29,554 bases of DNA, taken from positions 1 to 29,554 of the forward strand of contig CAZBUK010000045.1 of assembly GCA_964495085.1 (NCBI GenBank). The letters are read 5' to 3'. Both the position numbers and the translations under genes were made by a program. The notes under the pieces were generated by a model, which was not told the DNA's origin, did not search any database, and saw nothing but the letters and a program-made list of their open reading frames with translations. Positions 8,645 through 17,113 of the stretch are shown one piece after another; the first letter of the stretch is position 1; the number at the start of each line of letters is the position of its first letter. This stretch comes from CAZBUK01 sp964495085. GTDB taxonomy: Bacteria > Bacteroidota > Ignavibacteria > T3Sed10-11.

Positions 8645-9667
8645 TTATGAGTTGAGTTTAAACGTTTCCCCCGATGCAGGGTATGCCCTTTCGTACCTTT
8701 CGATTATCCGATCCATCCATTGATCAGTTTCACGGCGGACGATCCTGCGCGCGGGATCAGCACCGAACCATTCGAGCGTCCGGCGGATTCCCTGCCGGAA
8801 GGGTATGACCGCTTTGAAACCCGGAACGAACCGTTTGATCTTTGTATTGTCGAATATGACGCTTGTCGCTTTGTCGCCGATCAGACTTCCCGTAAACCGA
8901 TCATCGTACGCCGCGAGCAGATCGGAAGGGATATGAACGATATTCGGCTCGCAATCTACAGCGGCCGCCAACGCATGATGGATCTGGTCCCAGGTTAATA
9001 TTTCATCGGAGGTAATGTGAAATGCCTGGCCTATCGCCTGTTGGTGCCCGAAAAGACCTAAAATACCCCGCGCGAAATCCTCGGCATGCGTGACCGTCCA
9101 GAGCGATGTGCCGTCGCCATGCACGATTATCTTTTTTCCCTTTTTCATCCGTTCGACAACCGTATATTCTTGCCAGCCTCCTATGGTCACCGGAATAACG
9201 TTATAATAGGTCAGAGACGGTCGAACAATGGTAACGGGAAAGCCCTCCTGCCGGTAAAACGAATCCAGTATCAACTCACAAGCGATTTTATTCCGGGAAT
9301 ATTGCCAGAAAGGATTTGCGAGCGGGGTCGATTCCGTGATCACCGGAAAAGAGAGCGGCTTTTGGTATACCGAAGCGGAGCTGATGAATATATATTGTTT
9401 CGTTCTTGATCGGAACAATTCGATATCTCTCAGCACATCCTTTTCGGTAAATGCAATCCAATCGACCACGACGTCCCAGGTCTGATCGGCCAGAAGGCGT
9501 GAAATCTCGCCGGGGTTCGAAATATCGCCGACGATAGACCGTGCGCCGGAGATGCCGGAGCCGGTCCTGCCGCGATTGAGAAGATACAAATCGATTCCGG
9601 CGGCAATCGTTGCCTCGGACACCGCCTGACTGATATTTCCCGTACCGCCAATAAAGAGAATTTTCAT
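8645..9667 (-). CDS. NAD-dependent epimerase/dehydratase (extended SDR family)
   Basis: This 340-residue protein begins with a Rossmann nucleotide-binding strand, FIGGTGNIS (residues 5-13), typical of NAD(P)-dependent extended short-chain dehydrogenases. Asp48 lies in VGDIS. The catalytic set is present: Ser97/Ser99 in FISSASVY, Tyr123 and Lys127 in QYSRNK. The C-terminal substrate domain follows to about 335. No signal peptide is seen, so it is cytoplasmic. Related proteins are annotated only generally as sugar epimerase/dehydratase, and the reaction here is unknown. Its stop codon overlaps an in-frame ATG of the lactonase gene (TAATG), so the two are probably in one transcript. The upstream 113-base gap shows no strong ribosome site, only GCCGG. 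Confidence 0.85.
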   Translation of the reverse strand: MKILFIGGTGNISQAVSEATIAAGIDLYLLNRGRTGSGISGARSIVGDISNPGEISRLLADQTWDVVVDWIAFTEKDVLRDIELFRSRTKQYIFISSASVYQKPLSFPVITESTPLANPFWQYSRNKIACELILDSFYRQEGFPVTIVRPSLTYYNVIPVTIGGWQEYTVVERMKKGKKIIVHGDGTSLWTVTHAEDFARGILGLFGHQQAIGQAFHITSDEILTWDQIHHALAAAVDCEPNIVHIPSDLLAAYDDRFTGSLIGDKATSVIFDNTKIKRFVPGFKAVIPFRQGIRRTLEWFGADPARRIVRRETDQWMDRIIERYERAYPASGETFKLNS

Positions 9668-9780
9668 CCGGCAATCAGCTCATAATATTTTTTTTGTTAT
9701 GAATAAACGGATATACAAAGACACCAATGATTCTAAATCCGGAGAATATCATGATCCTGCGAAAAGCGCCGTAGCATCGT

Positions 9781-10425
9781 TCATTCGATAAGAATCCGGA
9801 CATTATGATTTTCATATCGCTTATAAATGACGTAATCGTCTCCGACCCGTATCGGCCGTGTGAAATCATTGATGCGCAGTTTGCTCAATTCAGTCCTGAC
9901 GTGTGGAGGATACCTGGCCAGATCGATCGCCTCGAAAAATCTTCCCGCGCGTTTCGGCTCATCGCTTCCGTTCTGTGCCGCGAGTTTATGGAAATCCTCG
10001 CCTGCACGCAAGAGAGCGTAGAGTGAATCGGCGGTTCGGGAATTATCGGAAACGAGTTCACCGATCGTCATAATGATCGGATCCTGAATCTGAACCAGAA
10101 TGGTATTCCGCAGCCAGATTCCGGAAGTAGCATACTCGCCGGTATTCGGTGCGTATTTCCATTGCTTCATCGAGTCGACCGCCACCCGATCCCACTCGGG
10201 ATCGCCGCTTGAATTCATCATCTTGATATCGCTGACGGTACCGTCATGCAGGACATAGAAATAAACGTCGAGCATAAGGTGGGGTGTCCGGATATTATCG
10301 TGAAGCGGCGGAAGCGAAGTCATACTCACGAGTCTAGAGACATCCCGTGCGGGGGCGGTAGTCCTACCGGCACCGCACCCCAGAAGCAGCAATACACCGA
10401 GCATCAATATGTTTATATATTTCAT
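9781..10425 (-). CDS. Lipoprotein with TonB C-terminal-like and PPIase (PpiC)-like domains
   Basis: A 214-residue lipoprotein. The hydrophobic leader ends in a lipobox LLGC with Cys17. Residues about 33-115 match the TonB C-terminal fold: a variable strand pair, a DGTVSDIKMMNSSGD turn, then an AVDSMKQWKYAPNT motif. Residues about 122-203 resemble parvulin-type peptidyl-prolyl isomerases: ADSLYALLRAGEDFHKLA, then a Gly-rich turn, a segment ending LRINDFTRPIRV and a closing strand YVIYKRYE. The first parvulin strand with its usual histidine is not obvious, so activity is doubtful. The start is backed by a strong GGAGGTGAC site. Unlike true TonB there is no transmembrane anchor or proline-rich linker, so energy transduction is unlikely. 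A periplasmic or outer-membrane assembly role is inference. Confidence 0.75.
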   Translation of the reverse strand: MKYINILMLGVLLLLGCGAGRTTAPARDVSRLVSMTSLPPLHDNIRTPHLMLDVYFYVLHDGTVSDIKMMNSSGDPEWDRVAVDSMKQWKYAPNTGEYATSGIWLRNTILVQIQDPIIMTIGELVSDNSRTADSLYALLRAGEDFHKLAAQNGSDEPKRAGRFFEAIDLARYPPHVRTELSKLRINDFTRPIRVGDDYVIYKRYENHNVRILIE

Positions 10426-10613
10426 ATGTCACCTCCGGTAATATCCTACAGCGTTGTTCGTATGTTGTTGTTTCTTCCGATTCACCGATGCCATGTAACT
10501 ACCGCTGAACCGCGGGCAATACAGAGAATCGGCGTCTCGTACGGCTGAAAAAGCCACCCCCTGCAGAGCGATGCTTCGCCTGATCGGGAGGATGATGATG
10601 CCCGCCTTCCGAA

Positions 10614-11834
10614 TCAATTTGCCCGGTCCAAGTTAAAATACAGCGCTGCGCCGTACTTTCCCCCCGAGAAGTCTCCCGAAAACAGGTTCACGTGTATTGC
10701 GCCGAGGGGGCGGATTGCGATTCCCCCGGTACTCCCGGCCAAGAGTCGCCGGATTACAGACCGGGGTATGTGGATATACGTCTTCCCGCCGGGCTCTTCA
10801 TTGATATCCACGTCTATGATCATCTGTGGATTAAAAACCGTCTCCAAAGATTCATACTTCATTATATTTTGAAGGGTGACCGTATGTCTTTCCCATCCCT
10901 TTTCACCTCCCAGAATTTCAACAAGTCTGATCCGATCGAATTCCTTCAATCCCGATCCCTCGGTTTTCTGCACCGAATGGGTTGTCAATTCCAACATACC
11001 ATAGCCCTCCGGGCGCCTCTCCTTGAATGCATCGAGGTCCCATCTCAGGAGAGTGATTTGGCTTCCATTGACCGAGACCAGCGGAATCCTATCCTGCCCG
11101 TCCGGGGCGTGCCACCCGCCGAAATTGACCTCCGGATATTGCAGGTCCACCATACCATCCTGGAAAGCGACGATCCGGTGAGAAAACATATTCGGGTCAG
11201 GTACCGGGGGAGGATACAGCACCTGCTCTCCCTTGTCGGGCGGAATAGTATCCGTATCGAGTACTTCGACTCTAAAATAATCGACATCGACCCTGTACCG
11301 CCCGGTACCCCAATCCATCAAAGCGAGCTGACCGTTGACGAGATCTCCCGGACTCGCCCTGAAGTCGGCGGTCGTCATGCTTATCGTGTGCCATCCGGTC
11401 GTGTCCGGGATATCGAACTCCATCAGGTGTGTGTGGAAATCGGTCGTTCTTTGCGTATGAAGATGAAGATTAACCCGTCGCGGTGCATGGCTTGTACGAA
11501 TACGCGCTTCGATACGGAGTTCATGGTTTCTCAGAGATAACTTACTCAGGTCGAGTTCATCCGAGACTGTCCGCTGGATGACCGCCCACCAGATATTCCG
11601 CTTATCTCTGGTTGCATCGACAATAATCGAAGCGTAACCGTTCCCCGGTATAAAATTAACGGCTGCCTCGCCGTCCCCGCTGAAAAATCTCCATCCGTCG
11701 AGTGTCGGCTCGTCGAACGAATAGTGAAATTGGGCCGGCAATCCAAGCGGGCTAAATAAAAATATTGCGATGACGAGCACAATAATTTTTATTCCCCGTT
11801 GCTGCAGATAAAAAGCATGTACGCAATTGGTCAT
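10614..11834 (-). CDS. Secreted protein with two beta-sandwich domains, function unknown
   Basis: 406 residues. A signal peptide covers about 1-35 (hydrophobic IIVLVIAIFLFSPLGLPAQ), so the product is exported. Residues 38-190 (FHYSFDEPTLDGWRFF onwards) look like a galactose-binding/CBM-type beta sandwich with many aromatics, closing on a YRVDVDYFRVEVLD strand. Residues about 225-400 resemble a DNRLRE-type beta-sandwich module, with VDLQYPEVNFGG and LLRWDLDAF strands and a closing strand ALYFNL. No glycosidase catalytic motif is visible. A role in binding polysaccharide is plausible in this locus but not shown. No clear ribosome site precedes the ATG, so the start is the best available rather than certain. 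It begins a second run of genes after the broken FG-GAP gene. Confidence 0.65.
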   Translation of the reverse strand: MTNCVHAFYLQQRGIKIIVLVIAIFLFSPLGLPAQFHYSFDEPTLDGWRFFSGDGEAAVNFIPGNGYASIIVDATRDKRNIWWAVIQRTVSDELDLSKLSLRNHELRIEARIRTSHAPRRVNLHLHTQRTTDFHTHLMEFDIPDTTGWHTISMTTADFRASPGDLVNGQLALMDWGTGRYRVDVDYFRVEVLDTDTIPPDKGEQVLYPPPVPDPNMFSHRIVAFQDGMVDLQYPEVNFGGWHAPDGQDRIPLVSVNGSQITLLRWDLDAFKERRPEGYGMLELTTHSVQKTEGSGLKEFDRIRLVEILGGEKGWERHTVTLQNIMKYESLETVFNPQMIIDVDINEEPGGKTYIHIPRSVIRRLLAGSTGGIAIRPLGAIHVNLFSGDFSGGKYGAALYFNLDRAN

Positions 11835-11937
11835 CGTTTAATTTCGCCATGGATCAGATTCAGAGTACGATCGAATGAAACTTATGTGTGCAGCGGTTCG
11901 GGAATTTACAGTAGTCTTTTGTGGCGCTGGTAATTAT

Positions 11938-12706
11938 TTATTTTATATCTACCGTCAACTTATCCACCATTGAGAACTGAAAGTATCTCGAAATAATTAA
12001 TATTTTTTGTGCAAGATGAAAAGCATCGATGCCGACCCTTCGGCCGATCACTCGACCGGGTATATCGTCAACCGGCGGATGGATGCCGCCCCATATCCTC
12101 GAATGTATTATCCCGGTTATTAATATACAATTTATTCGCACCGAAGTCGTTAGCCAGGTAAAGATCGAGCCATCCATCGTTGTCGATATCGAAGGCGATC
12201 GTCATCCAGGTTTTACCGTCGTCATCCAGACCGCTGACGGCTGAAACATTGATAAAAAGTCCGTCACCCGCATATTCATACATCCGGTTGCGAATATTTC
12301 TTTCACCGGTTGAATAGTCCTCCCAGACGGAGACATACAGGTCGAGTTTGCCGTCGTTATTGTAGTCGAACCAGAGCGCGCTTGTGCTCACCTGAGTGGC
12401 GCCGCCGGGGACTCCTGCGAGAGCAGTGACGTCGGTGAAGGTACCGTCTCCGTTACTTTTAAGGAGTTGATCTACACCCGCGTTCCCCAGAATAAGGTCC
12501 GGATAGCCGTCGTTATCGAAATCACACCGTTGAGGGTCTACTGTATACTAAAAGGAAATATCGTCTGTGTCCGGCGTATTGTAGCATTGATCGGTGACCG
12601 ATGCATTATCCGGGCTCAGTATGCTGCTTCAGCTTATTTCATATCGTCAACCAAGATAGTCGATTTTCGGATCGAGAGAGGTCGTTCGGATATTCTCGAG
12701 ATAAAT
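11938..12706 (-). other. Gap between gene runs, mostly decayed coding DNA
   Basis: The only recognisable content is the broken FG-GAP gene (12068-12547). To its left (11938-12067) an open frame continues in another phase without recognisable motifs. To its right (12550-12706) there is only a short frame ending in a stop at 12548. No convincing terminator after the secreted GH3 gene was found. Confidence 0.55.
12068..12547 (-). pseudogene. Truncated FG-GAP/VCBS (integrin-alpha-like) repeat protein remnant
   Basis: A 159-codon open frame holds three consecutive calcium-binding FG-GAP/VCBS motifs: DFDNDGYPDLIL, DYNNDGKLDLYV and DIDNDGWLDLYLANDFG. They are joined by NGDGTFTDVT- and NRDNTFED-type linkers, as in CRTAC/ASPIC-like secreted proteins. 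The first repeat lies upstream of the only possible start (GTG at 12391) and is preceded in frame by a TAG at 12548. After the third repeat the frame ends abruptly at TGA 12068, mid-repeat. Family members are usually several hundred residues with a signal peptide. None is present, so both ends have been lost. The fragment lies between two gene runs and is probably a relic. Confidence 0.75.
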
Positions 12707-14974
12707 TCAATCGGTCAATCGGAAGCGGGCTTCCTGATCACCGGCGAATATTCTGAAATATCCGTCATTTAAAATTCGCGATCCGGCGTCATCAGGGAAC
12801 CAGAGATGTTCCTCCGGAATAATCTCGAACGATACCTGACGGCTCACCCCGGGATCGAGTTCTTGCTTCTCGAAATGTTTAAGCGCTTTGACCGGTCTCG
12901 TCACCGGTGCGACCTCCTGACGGAGATACCAGAGAACGGTTTCCGTACCGGGAAGATAACCGTTATTGGTGACGGTTACCGAAGCTGATATTCGGCCAGT
13001 CTTTGACAGAACGGTATCGCTGAGTACAAGATCGGAGTATCCGAATTCGGTATAGCTGAGTCCCGACCCGAACGGCGCCAGCCAGACATCGATTTCCGGT
13101 TCGGAGATGAATACCCTTCTGTCTGTCGCCTTGTGATTATATGGAAACCAGACGGCGGGGTATCGCGGATATGAGAACGGTAATCGTCCTTCGGGATTGA
13201 ATTCACCGCTTAAAACATCCGTAATTGCCCGCGCGCCATGCTGTCCCGGAAGACCCGCCCAGATAAACGCACCGGCGGCATCGAAAATATCGGAGACGAG
13301 CCGCGGCCTCCCGGCGATCATGACGACAACAACGGGTTTGCCGGTCGCTATCGCGCTGCCGATAAGCCGCTGTTCGGATACATCCAGATTTTGGTCTACG
13401 ATATCTCCGTATCCCTCTGCATACGGGTGCTCCCCCGTAGCTATTACGATTGCATCTGCCGAGGCGGCAAGCAATTTGAGCGAGTTTTGATCGGCATCAA
13501 AAACGTCGAATTTTTCCCGCAGCGCATCCTTGAGTGTCTGCATATCCGGGGGAAAGAAAGTATCGTCCGAAGGACTCCACTCGTATGTCCAACCGCCGGT
13601 GAGGGATCGTTTCGTATCGGCGTTCATCCCGGCTAAAAGTATCCTGCTTCCCGGACGGAGCGGGAGGATATTATCGTTCTTCAGAAGTACGAGGGATTCT
13701 CTCGCAGCCCGGAGAGAAGCCGCGTGGTATTCTTCTCTGCCGATGCGGTCGAACCGGTCGTTTCCCGGCAGTGGATTTTCGAACAGGCCGAGTTGCAGTT
13801 TCAATCGCAGGACGCGGGCCACGGACAGATCAATCCTGTCCTCGGATATTCTTCCTTCGCGAACCAGGCCGGTCAATATGGTATGAAAAACGGGATCGAA
13901 GGGGGCCATGGATATATCGATGCCGGCATTCACGGAGATGAGGACCGCCTCCTTCATGTCTGCGGCAACATTGTGATGCGTCCATAGTCTTTCGACATCC
14001 CTCCAATCGGTCACAGCAACGCCCTTGAAATTCATAGTATTTCTGAGTAAGGTTGTCAACAACTCATACGATGCATGCACCGGCACGTGATTCACCTCTC
14101 CCCCCTGTATCATAATCGTTTTCGCACCGGCATCGATCGGAATCCGGAACGGCGGCACGAACATCTCGTGCATGGTTACTCCTGAGATGTCGACCGGCGT
14201 CCTGTCCCAACCGGATTTCGGATCGGAGTACCCGATGAAATGCTTAAGCGTCGCCGCCTGCTTGTAAGGGTTCGTTTCCGGGTTATTCTGGATTCCCTCT
14301 ACAAATGCGGCCCCCATGCGGCCCGCCAGATAGGGATCTTCGCCGGCAGTCTCATAGAATCGGGCGAATTTCGGATTTCGTCCGAGATCCATAACAGGCG
14401 CGAATATCCAATGATGGCCGAGATCCGCCGATTCGATACCGGTTATCCTCCCCATCTCATATGCATGGTCCGGCTGGAACGTTGCGGCAATATTGATCAG
14501 GTGCGGGAAAACGACACCTCCTTCAAGATAGTTGGTTCCATGAATATGGTCGACTCCATAGATAAGAGGGATTTTCAGTCTGCTGTGAGCGAGATTCAAC
14601 TCCTGGATGGTTTTTGAGAATTCATACCAGGTTTCCGGTGAGACGGCGATTCCGTTCAGGAAGCTCCCGGTATGAAATTCTGTTACGAATCTGATGAACT
14701 TTGCAGAGTCTACCGAAACACCGTTAAAGAACCGATCGTCATCCCGGACGTTAAATTCGGATACATTAATCATGAGCATCTGGCCGATCTTTTCCTCGAG
14801 CGTCATTTCCTCAAGCAGTATATCGATACGCCGTTCAAGCTCCGCATCTTGAGTTCTTTCGAGCGCACGGCGCTCGGCGTATGTGGGAGCGCCTGACGAA
14901 TCTGCCCCTAGCGTAATAATCATCGTACAGATGAAAACAACCGGAACAACCGATAATATCTTTGTTTTTTTCAT
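12707..14974 (-). CDS. Secreted GH3 beta-glucosidase-type glycosidase
   Basis: 755 residues with a signal peptide at about 1-24, so it is periplasmic or external. Domains: GH3 TIM barrel (about 50-395), alpha/beta sandwich (425-620) and fibronectin III-like C-terminal domain (about 670-745). The nucleophile is Asp323 in GVAVTDWRDV, preceded by the MIQGGEVNHVPVHAS loop. That loop resembles the secreted GH3 beta-glucosidases of Bacteroidetes polysaccharide loci. It has the KHF motif at residues 244-246. The likely role is removal of beta-1,4-glucosyl residues from glucomannan fragments outside the cytoplasm. It differs clearly from the leaderless GH3 at 5645-7711. It follows the SASA esterase by 27 bases and ends the first catabolic run. 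Confidence 0.92.
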   Translation of the reverse strand: MKKTKILSVVPVVFICTMIITLGADSSGAPTYAERRALERTQDAELERRIDILLEEMTLEEKIGQMLMINVSEFNVRDDDRFFNGVSVDSAKFIRFVTEFHTGSFLNGIAVSPETWYEFSKTIQELNLAHSRLKIPLIYGVDHIHGTNYLEGGVVFPHLINIAATFQPDHAYEMGRITGIESADLGHHWIFAPVMDLGRNPKFARFYETAGEDPYLAGRMGAAFVEGIQNNPETNPYKQAATLKHFIGYSDPKSGWDRTPVDISGVTMHEMFVPPFRIPIDAGAKTIMIQGGEVNHVPVHASYELLTTLLRNTMNFKGVAVTDWRDVERLWTHHNVAADMKEAVLISVNAGIDISMAPFDPVFHTILTGLVREGRISEDRIDLSVARVLRLKLQLGLFENPLPGNDRFDRIGREEYHAASLRAARESLVLLKNDNILPLRPGSRILLAGMNADTKRSLTGGWTYEWSPSDDTFFPPDMQTLKDALREKFDVFDADQNSLKLLAASADAIVIATGEHPYAEGYGDIVDQNLDVSEQRLIGSAIATGKPVVVVMIAGRPRLVSDIFDAAGAFIWAGLPGQHGARAITDVLSGEFNPEGRLPFSYPRYPAVWFPYNHKATDRRVFISEPEIDVWLAPFGSGLSYTEFGYSDLVLSDTVLSKTGRISASVTVTNNGYLPGTETVLWYLRQEVAPVTRPVKALKHFEKQELDPGVSRQVSFEIIPEEHLWFPDDAGSRILNDGYFRIFAGDQEARFRLTD

Positions 14975-15001
14975 ATCGAAAAGAGTCCAAATACGTGAGG
15001 A

Positions 15002-15943
15002 TTACTCAGACCTTTGCAGACCATACATTGCTTCGGCAAAGCGCACGCCGAGTTCCAGGTACGCTTGGCTGTCGTAATGCCACGGATCGAGCCATCCGTG
15101 ATTATCGGGCGGCCGGATCAGAGCTGCATGCGGATCGAGTTCGACAAATTTTTCCTGGGCCGATTGTATGATGGGGCCCCATGTCAACACCGTTCCGTTC
15201 TCGCCGAGATTCGATTCGCTTATTCTGCAAACGACTACGGGGAGAAGAGGTTTTCCGGCAGCGTCCCGGATCGACCGGATGAGGAAACTCAGGTTGTCTG
15301 TATACGATTCCGCGATCGCCCTGGTAAACGACGCATCGCTCTCACCCTGCAGCCAAAGGATTCCCGCGGGGACGAGAGTATCCGGCTCTCCGTCACCGTC
15401 GATATCTTCGACCGAGAGGGCTCTCCGGAGTTGATGCTTGAAATGATCCCATTGATTGATGCCGACATCCGATCCCGAATCGGGATACCAGCAGCCCCAG
15501 TCTCCCGCAGCTTCCGGGTGAATGGACGCACCCCCCTTTGCATATTTGAATATCGCGATGTTGCGCGTCGGGGAGAGCTTTTTCATTTCGATTGCGAAAG
15601 AGAGTTCGGGTCCGAATTTATCGGAATAGAAACTATGCATTCCGTCGGTCATGAAACCCGCACCATGTCCCGGACGCAGTTCCTCCCAATAACCGATATC
15701 CTCGGGGCTCGCATTATCCTGAAGCCGGTTCGGGTGGTAGATGAATACGCCGTTATGGATTCCCGACAGGGAATCGGGAAGATCCGTTACCAGTCCCAAT
15801 CCTTCCATATTCGATTGACCGGCAAGTATGTAGAAATCGTATGTCTTCGCGTGCATCGCTGGAGATATCATGGCCATCCATAATAAGAGAACTGAAACAA
15901 ATACCGCGGTGCTGCGGCGTCTGAAATTAATTTTATTTACCAA
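15002..15943 (-). CDS. Secreted SASA-type (DUF303/CE6-like) carbohydrate acetylesterase
   Basis: About 313 residues when started at TTG 15943. The open frame extends further upstream inside the CE2 gene, but TTG 15943 gives a clean signal peptide (KINFRRR, hydrophobic core, AMHA cleavage site at 32) and has AGGGAG eight bases upstream. The SGNH/SASA fold is shown by the nucleophile Ser44 in ILAGQSNMEG, a WLQGESDAS block, and the catalytic Asp286/His289 pair in LDPWHYDS. This family removes acetyl groups from sialic acid, xylan or other carbohydrates. In this locus it probably deacetylates mannan oligosaccharides. Its start overlaps the last seven bases of the CE2 gene, which suggests coupled translation. 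Confidence 0.88.
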   Translation of the reverse strand: MVNKINFRRRSTAVFVSVLLLWMAMISPAMHAKTYDFYILAGQSNMEGLGLVTDLPDSLSGIHNGVFIYHPNRLQDNASPEDIGYWEELRPGHGAGFMTDGMHSFYSDKFGPELSFAIEMKKLSPTRNIAIFKYAKGGASIHPEAAGDWGCWYPDSGSDVGINQWDHFKHQLRRALSVEDIDGDGEPDTLVPAGILWLQGESDASFTRAIAESYTDNLSFLIRSIRDAAGKPLLPVVVCRISESNLGENGTVLTWGPIIQSAQEKFVELDPHAALIRPPDNHGWLDPWHYDSQAYLELGVRFAEAMYGLQRSE

Positions 15944-17046
15944 TTCATTAACTCCCTGATGTATGGTTCCAGAACACGGGCCATTTCTATATGATCCGTC
16001 CGTCCGGGATGCCCGCTGCATCCCGTCGTATAACGCTTTGGGAATGAAAATCCGGTAATCCCGGAAAATCCATCGTTGTGCAGATGCTGAAGGATCTGTT
16101 CGATATATTTTTCCAGAATTTTATTTTTTTCCGGTTCGAGAACCGGACTGGAAAGCAGAATGAATCGCGCGCCGGGGTGCACCGATCGCAGATTATTCAC
16201 GAACCTGATATAAGCTTCAACGAACGATTTCGATTCCGGAGGCAACCTCGGATTTTCTCCGTCGCCGTCGGAAAAATCGTTCGTCCCAAGGCCAATGACG
16301 ATCAAATCCGGTCGATATCGCGCATGGTTCCAGCCGGCATCCGCGTCGGCGAAGTCCATGTATTTCCCGTTATAAATATCGGGCATCACCGGTTCCGGTG
16401 TGTTCCAGTTGCGGATCATGCCGATGCCGGACACGGCGCTTATCGACCATTGAGCATTGAACGTCCGCGCGAGGAGAGCGCCGTAGGTAAGCCATGCATG
16501 GTGCTGATCGAACCATGTCCCTGAGCCGCATGGCACTGATGATTCATCGAGGCCGAAACCGCAGGTGATCGAATCCCCGATATATTCTATTTTCCTATCG
16601 GGCAGCCGGGGATATTGCAGTAATGCTTCGCACTTAAATCCGATGAGTTTATTCCAGCCGTTCTGTCCTTCAGTCGCCTTACTGAGAATCACGGTATGTT
16701 CATCATCGGATAATCCTGCCGCGATCCGGTATGCATGTACTCCACTCATCGTCCGGAATCGCCCCGGCGTTTCTCCGTCTACAACTACCGTAAAGTAATT
16801 ATAGGACGATCCCTGCCGGCCTTCATCCTCCAATATTATCGAAAGATCAGAACCTTTAAATCTTATATGGAAACTGACGCCGGAAGCGCCGAATCGGATT
16901 GCTCCCGATCCGTCGGCACTATGTCTTCCCATGATTTGAACGCGGCTGTCGTCGGCGTGGAAATTCCGAAAAGCGGATTGGAGTTGCGGAGTCGCTGCAT
17001 AATACCCTATGCCGATCAGGAGTATATATCGTACGGCGGCGTTCAC
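15937..17046 (-). CDS. CE2-type carbohydrate acetylesterase, secreted
   Basis: 369 residues starting at GTG 17046, behind a good GGAGG site. An N-terminal hydrophobic leader of about 25 residues is followed by a beta-sandwich domain (about 30-145) and an SGNH hydrolase domain (150-369). This two-domain order is that of CE2 acetylesterases. Catalytic elements: Ser159 in YIGDSITCGFG, Asn256/Asp257 in GLGTND, and His346 in SGHPGRTDH. CE2 enzymes remove 6-O-acetyl groups from mannose and glucose units, which fits acetylated glucomannan. The two esterases in a row suggest attack on acetyls at different positions. The gene lies 67 bases after GH26. Confidence 0.88.
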   Translation of the reverse strand: MNAAVRYILLIGIGYYAATPQLQSAFRNFHADDSRVQIMGRHSADGSGAIRFGASGVSFHIRFKGSDLSIILEDEGRQGSSYNYFTVVVDGETPGRFRTMSGVHAYRIAAGLSDDEHTVILSKATEGQNGWNKLIGFKCEALLQYPRLPDRKIEYIGDSITCGFGLDESSVPCGSGTWFDQHHAWLTYGALLARTFNAQWSISAVSGIGMIRNWNTPEPVMPDIYNGKYMDFADADAGWNHARYRPDLIVIGLGTNDFSDGDGENPRLPPESKSFVEAYIRFVNNLRSVHPGARFILLSSPVLEPEKNKILEKYIEQILQHLHNDGFSGITGFSFPKRYTTGCSGHPGRTDHIEMARVLEPYIRELMNW

Positions 17047-17113
17047 GGCCCGACCTCCGGCATCAGGATGTCACCGCTGCGTATAATGGTACCGTATCGA
17101 TATGGTTCGGGTG

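Noticed and set aside
9680..9702. TCATAA/TTATGA inverted repeat with an A/T run
   Set aside because: Only six A/T pairs with an 11-base loop; too weak to call a terminator or operator.
10692..11540. 282-codon plus-strand frame
   Set aside because: Antisense to the secreted beta-sandwich gene, which has a signal peptide and domain-like features; the plus frame has neither.
11938..12067. Continuation of the FG-GAP gene by a frameshift
   Set aside because: No FG-GAP or ASPIC-like motif could be read in any of the minus frames past 12068.
15014..15883. 289-codon plus-strand frame
   Set aside because: Antisense to the SASA esterase gene, with no recognisable domain.
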